DNA of 64,000 nt, taken from assembly GCF_024807145.1 (NCBI RefSeq), contig NZ_JANUCA010000005.1, positions 1 through 64,000 on the forward strand, read 5' to 3'. The position numbers were made by a program, and so were the translations under genes. Each line of letters begins with the position of its first letter. The stretch's first letter is position 1. The notes under the pieces are model-generated. The model made no database searches. It was not told the origin of the DNA and was given only the letters and a program-made list of their open reading frames with translations. Below are positions 61,252 through 64,000 of this stretch, one piece after another. The stretch is from Microbacterium sp. AK031. Lineage in GTDB: Bacteria > Actinomycetota > Actinomycetes > Actinomycetales > Microbacteriaceae.

Positions 61252-62757
61252 TCACTCGGCCTTGTCGGCAGCCTTCTTCGCCGGGGCCTTCTTCGCTGCC
61301 GGCTTCTTGGCTGCGGGCTTCTCGGCCTCGTCAGTCTTCTTGGCCGGAGCCTTCTTCGCAGCAGGCTTCTCCGCGGAGACGGCGTCGTCGGTCTTCTTCG
61401 CAGCGGCCTTCTTCGCGGGAGCCTTCTTCGCGGGCTTCGCCTCGGCGACCGTCTCGGTCTCCGAGGTTTCGTCCTCGTCATCGATGGCGACGAAGCCCGA
61501 CAGGTCAACGGACTTGCCGTTGGAATCGACGACCTTCACCTTGCCGAGCGCGACAGCGAGCGCCTTGTTGCGGGCGACCTCGCCGGCGAGCGCCGGGAGC
61601 TGGTTCGAGGACTGAAGAGCCTCGACGAACTCCTGAGGCGCCATGCCGTACTGCGCAGCGGACTGGACGATGTACTGGCTGAGCTCTTCCTGCGAGACCT
61701 GAACGTCAGCCTGCTCGGCGATCGTGTCGAGGAGGACCTGCGTACGGAACTGCTTCTCGCTCGCCTCGGTAACTTCTGCACGGTGCTCGTCATCCTCGAG
61801 ACGGTTCTCGCCCTCGAGGTGGTTGTGCACCTCGTCCTCGATGAGCTTCGGGGGAACCGGGATGTCGATCTTCTCGAGCAGCGTCTCGATGAGCTGGTCG
61901 CGGGCGGCGGAGCCCTGACCGAAGACGGCCTGCTCGCTCACGCGCTCGGCGAGGCTTGCACGCAGTTCTGCGATCGTGTCGAACTCGCTCGCGATCTGAG
62001 CGAAGTCGTCGTCGGCCTCAGGAAGCTCGCGCTCCTTGACAGCCTTGACTGAGACGGAGACCTCAGCCTCGGAGCCGGCGTGGTCGCCGCCGACGAGCTT
62101 GGAGTTGAAGGTCGTGTCCTCACCTGCAGTGAGGGACTCGATTGCGTCATCGATCCCTTCCAGCAGCTCACCGGAGCCGACCTCGTACGAGACGCCCTCG
62201 GCGCGGTCGATCTCGGCGCCGTCAATCGTGGCGACGAGGTCGAGCTCGACGAAGTCGCCCTTCGCTGCCGGGCGGTCAACCGGGATGAGTGTGCCGAAGC
62301 GTGCGCGCAGAGTGTCGAGCTCGGCGTCGAGTGCGGCCTCATCGGTCTCGACGGCGTCGACCGTCAGCGTGATGTCATCGAACGAAGGGACCTCGATCTC
62401 GGGACGGACGTCGACCTCGACCTCGACGATCAGGTCGCCGGAGAAGTCCTTCTCGTTCGGCCACTGGGTGATGTCGGCGGACGGACGGCCGACGACGCGG
62501 AGCTTCTGCTCGTTGGCTGCCTCGCGGAAGAACTTGTCGAGTCCTTCGTTGACGGCATGCTCGATGACGGCACCGCGGCCGATGCGCTGGTCGATGATCG
62601 GGGCCGGAACCTTGCCCTTGCGGAAGCCGGGGATCTGTACGTCCTGGGCGATGTGCTCGTACGCGTGCGCCACACTGGGCTTGAGATCGTCCGGGGTGAC
62701 CGTGATGGTGAGCTTGGCCCGGGTCGGGGTCAGCTTCTCAACGGTGCTGTTCGCCAT
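61252..62757 (-). CDS. tig: Trigger factor with Lys/Ala-rich C-terminal extension
   Basis: Ribosome-bound chaperone and prolyl isomerase. The 501-residue protein has the ribosome-binding domain with '[17 protein letters not shown]', the PPIase domain (about 150-240, '[22 protein letters not shown]') and the helical chaperone arms. The last 70 residues (432-501) are an unusual low-complexity tail of repeated 'KKAPAKK' and 'AEKPAAKK' units, like histone-H1-type tails, which typical 430-470-residue trigger factors lack. ATG 62757 ([11 protein letters not shown]) has AAGGAG upstream. First gene of the tig-TPR-clpP region, next to tRNA-Pro. Confidence 0.95.
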   Translation of the reverse strand: MANSTVEKLTPTRAKLTITVTPDDLKPSVAHAYEHIAQDVQIPGFRKGKVPAPIIDQRIGRGAVIEHAVNEGLDKFFREAANEQKLRVVGRPSADITQWPNEKDFSGDLIVEVEVDVRPEIEVPSFDDITLTVDAVETDEAALDAELDTLRARFGTLIPVDRPAAKGDFVELDLVATIDGAEIDRAEGVSYEVGSGELLEGIDDAIESLTAGEDTTFNSKLVGGDHAGSEAEVSVSVKAVKERELPEADDDFAQIASEFDTIAELRASLAERVSEQAVFGQGSAARDQLIETLLEKIDIPVPPKLIEDEVHNHLEGENRLEDDEHRAEVTEASEKQFRTQVLLDTIAEQADVQVSQEELSQYIVQSAAQYGMAPQEFVEALQSSNQLPALAGEVARNKALAVALGKVKVVDSNGKSVDLSGFVAIDDEDETSETETVAEAKPAKKAPAKKAAAKKTDDAVSAEKPAAKKAPAKKTDEAEKPAAKKPAAKKAPAKKAADKAE

Positions 62758-62817
62758 GCTTGTGTGTTCTCCTTGTGATTTCCGCGTAACCATGCGGTCG
62801 TGAGGTATGGAGGGCCG

Positions 62818-62894
62818 TGGTCGGGGCGACAGGATTTGAACCTGCGACTTCCCGCTCCCAAAGCGGGCGCTCTACCAAGCTGAGCTACGCCCCG
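62818..62894 (-). tRNA. tRNA-Pro (anticodon TGG)
   Basis: A 77-nt cloverleaf on the minus strand. The acceptor stem CGGGGCG pairs perfectly with CGCCCCG, the anticodon stem is CCCGC/GCGGG with loop TTTGGGA (anticodon TGG), and the T arm has GGTTCAAATCC. Discriminator A and an encoded CCA complete it. Confidence 0.96.
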
Positions 62895-63002
62895 TGACCC
62901 CGCGCACGGGAACGGCCTTGACGAGTCTAACGGACAGCGGCTCGCTCATCGTCCGCTATGCTTGTTACGTCGGTTCCCGCACCCCTTCGTGGGTCGGTAT
63001 CC

Positions 63003-63076
63003 GGGGCTGTAGCTTAGTGGTAAAGCCTCTGTCTTCCAAACAGATGATGCGAGTTCGATTCTCGTCAGCCCCTCCA
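63003..63076 (+). tRNA. tRNA-Gly (anticodon TCC)
   Basis: A 74-nt cloverleaf. GGGGCTG pairs with CAGCCCC, the anticodon stem TCTGT/ACAGA encloses CTTCCAA (anticodon TCC), and the T arm is CGAG-TTCGATT-CTCG. Discriminator T and an encoded CCA follow. A TATGCT box at 62957-62962 may be part of its promoter. Confidence 0.96.
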
Positions 63077-63094
63077 CATTCCTCGGGAGGATTC

Positions 63095-64000
63095 GTGACC
63101 GGACCCTCCAATCCTCCTCCAGGCGGCCACGATCTCGGCGCGACCTTCGGCGCACCCGTCGGTGTGACTCCGGCACGCGCTCTGAAGCCGCGGAGAAGAC
63201 GCAGCGGTCTGATCTGGACCGGTGTCGGCATCGTGCTGGTCGCCTGCACATGCGCTGCCGTCCAAGTGGGCGCGAATCTGGGTTACGACGACGCTCTCGT
63301 GAGCCTCGAGGCCGCGGTCGATCAAGCCAAGGACAGCAGCCTGATCCTTGACCAGGAGCTGATAGCGCTCGACGGCACCCTCACCGTGGCTTCGGGCATA
63401 GCCGATACGGACAGCGGAACCCTCATGGATGCTGCGTCGAAGGACGCACTGGTCGCCGTGGTCGATGAAGCTCAGACGACAGTGGCAGACGGTGCCGCGG
63501 TCCGGGAGCAGGACCTCCCTTCGTCGGATGAGAAGCCCACATGGGCATGGGAGCTTTTCGGCGAGACGACGCAGTTGAACTCGGACCGGGATGAGGCCGA
63601 CGACCTCAATGCTGACTTCGAGGCCGCCGGCGAAGCGGCCGCCAGCGCCGCAGATGCAGTCGGAGAGGCAGGTGCTACGGCGGTGGCGTCAGCGGCCGAT
63701 GCAGCCGCAGCGTTCGAAGCCGCGCACATCTCCGCCCGAAACCTCGACATCATCGCACTGCGCTCGGCCGCAGAGCAGGTGCGGCAGAGTGACGGCACCC
63801 TGGACGAGACTGCCGCGGCAGCGTATGCCGACCTCGAGGCCGCCGCATCGCGGATGCTCGTGTCGGAACAAGCAGAGCTGGCTGACAAGAGCGGACCGCT
63901 CTACAACGCACGTCTGGAGATTGAGGCCTTCGCGCGATCCCTCGCGCCCGGAGTGCTGCTCGACTTCGACTGGTCCGAACTCGTCAACGGATACGGGTAC
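63095..64000 (+). CDS. Unrecognised membrane-anchored alanine-rich protein (partial, runs off the window)
   Basis: An open frame from GTG 63095, with GGGAGG 6 nt upstream, to the window edge (302 codons). Residues 1-38 are Pro/Gly-rich and basic ('TPARALKPRRRRSG'); one hydrophobic helix follows (about 39-60, 'LIWTGVGIVLVACTCAAVQVG'). The remainder is extracytoplasmic: acidic, Ala-rich and helical or coiled, with 'DAVGEAGATAVASAADAAAAFEAAH'. The visible part ends 'LLDFDWSELVNGYGY', which may begin another domain. I do not recognise the family. It follows tRNA-Gly by 18 nt. Confidence 0.6.
   Translation, partial: MTGPSNPPPGGHDLGATFGAPVGVTPARALKPRRRRSGLIWTGVGIVLVACTCAAVQVGANLGYDDALVSLEAAVDQAKDSSLILDQELIALDGTLTVASGIADTDSGTLMDAASKDALVAVVDEAQTTVADGAAVREQDLPSSDEKPTWAWELFGETTQLNSDRDEADDLNADFEAAGEAAASAADAVGEAGATAVASAADAAAAFEAAHISARNLDIIALRSAAEQVRQSDGTLDETAAAAYADLEAAASRMLVSEQAELADKSGPLYNARLEIEAFARSLAPGVLLDFDWSELVNGYGY

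Noticed and set aside
61265..61440. Repeated sequence at the tig 3' end as a DNA repeat array
   Set aside because: The periodicity follows codons for [11 protein letters not shown] units; it is a protein tail, though unusual.
62946..63325. Minus-strand frames across tRNA-Gly with text like 'GLTRIELASSVWKTEALPLSYSPG'
   Set aside because: Antisense of tRNA-Gly and of the plus-strand gene starting at 63095.

Overview
This is a G+C-rich actinobacterial chromosome segment, most likely from Microbacterium or a close relative in the Microbacteriaceae. The call rests on gene content: a cory-CC-star protein beside an ArsA-type ATPase, a translational T-box before a long eukaryote-like ileS, the ileS-folC-DUF4233-ndk order, paired clpP genes downstream of tig, many GTG/TTG starts, and repeated 'TANNNT + 6 nt + start codon' arrangements that suggest leaderless mRNAs. 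The genus is an inference.

Layout. 0-0.2 kb: tail of an IS30-type transposase cut by the window edge. 0.3-4.2 kb (minus): leuS and pabB. 4.3-7.0 kb (plus): DedA membrane protein, App1-type phosphatase, and a conserved protein often labelled 3-methyladenine DNA glycosylase. 6.9-10.5 kb: secreted family-3 glycosidase, DUF805 membrane protein, NAD(P)-binding oxidoreductase and a flavin monooxygenase-like enzyme. 10.7 kb: tRNA-Ala(GGC). 11.2-13.0 kb: sodium:solute symporter with a 44-residue membrane partner. 13.1-18.6 kb: tripartite tricarboxylate transporter tctCBA, divergent from a CitA/CitB-like two-component system. 18.7-26.1 kb (minus): two growth operons, rplU-rpmA-obgE-proB-proA and a 74-aa protein-nadD-acidic membrane protein-rsfS-SDR. 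26.3-35.6 kb: rne, VKOR, and the T-box-controlled ileS-folC-DUF4233-ndk operon. 35.7-39.4 kb: pentapeptide-like protein and the cstA-cory-CC-star-arsA operon. 39.5-45.7 kb: peptide ABC transporter with a membrane-type dipeptidase. 45.8-48.6 kb: valS and a small protein. 48.7-51.7 kb: ArsR-type regulator operon divergent from an M3 oligopeptidase. 51.7-53.6 kb: epoxide-hydrolase remnant, ketopantoate-reductase-like protein, NUDIX hydrolase. 53.6-62.8 kb: proteostasis region clpX ... clpP2-clpP1-TPR-tig, split by a deoR-deoC-aldehyde dehydrogenase pair. 62.8-64 kb: tRNA-Pro(TGG), tRNA-Gly(TCC) and the start of an unrecognised membrane-anchored protein.

Most of the window is core metabolism and translation. 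The genes that look most worth study are: a short aldehyde-dehydrogenase-like protein without catalytic residues, co-translated with a full-length enzyme; the CstA/CC-tail/ArsA trio; the small symporter partner; a dispersed repeat that has been absorbed into the pabB reading frame; an internally deleted epoxide hydrolase that keeps its promoter; and several structured leaders. I found no CRISPR array, prophage, defence island or biosynthetic cluster. Nothing here can be proven to be a new system from sequence alone.
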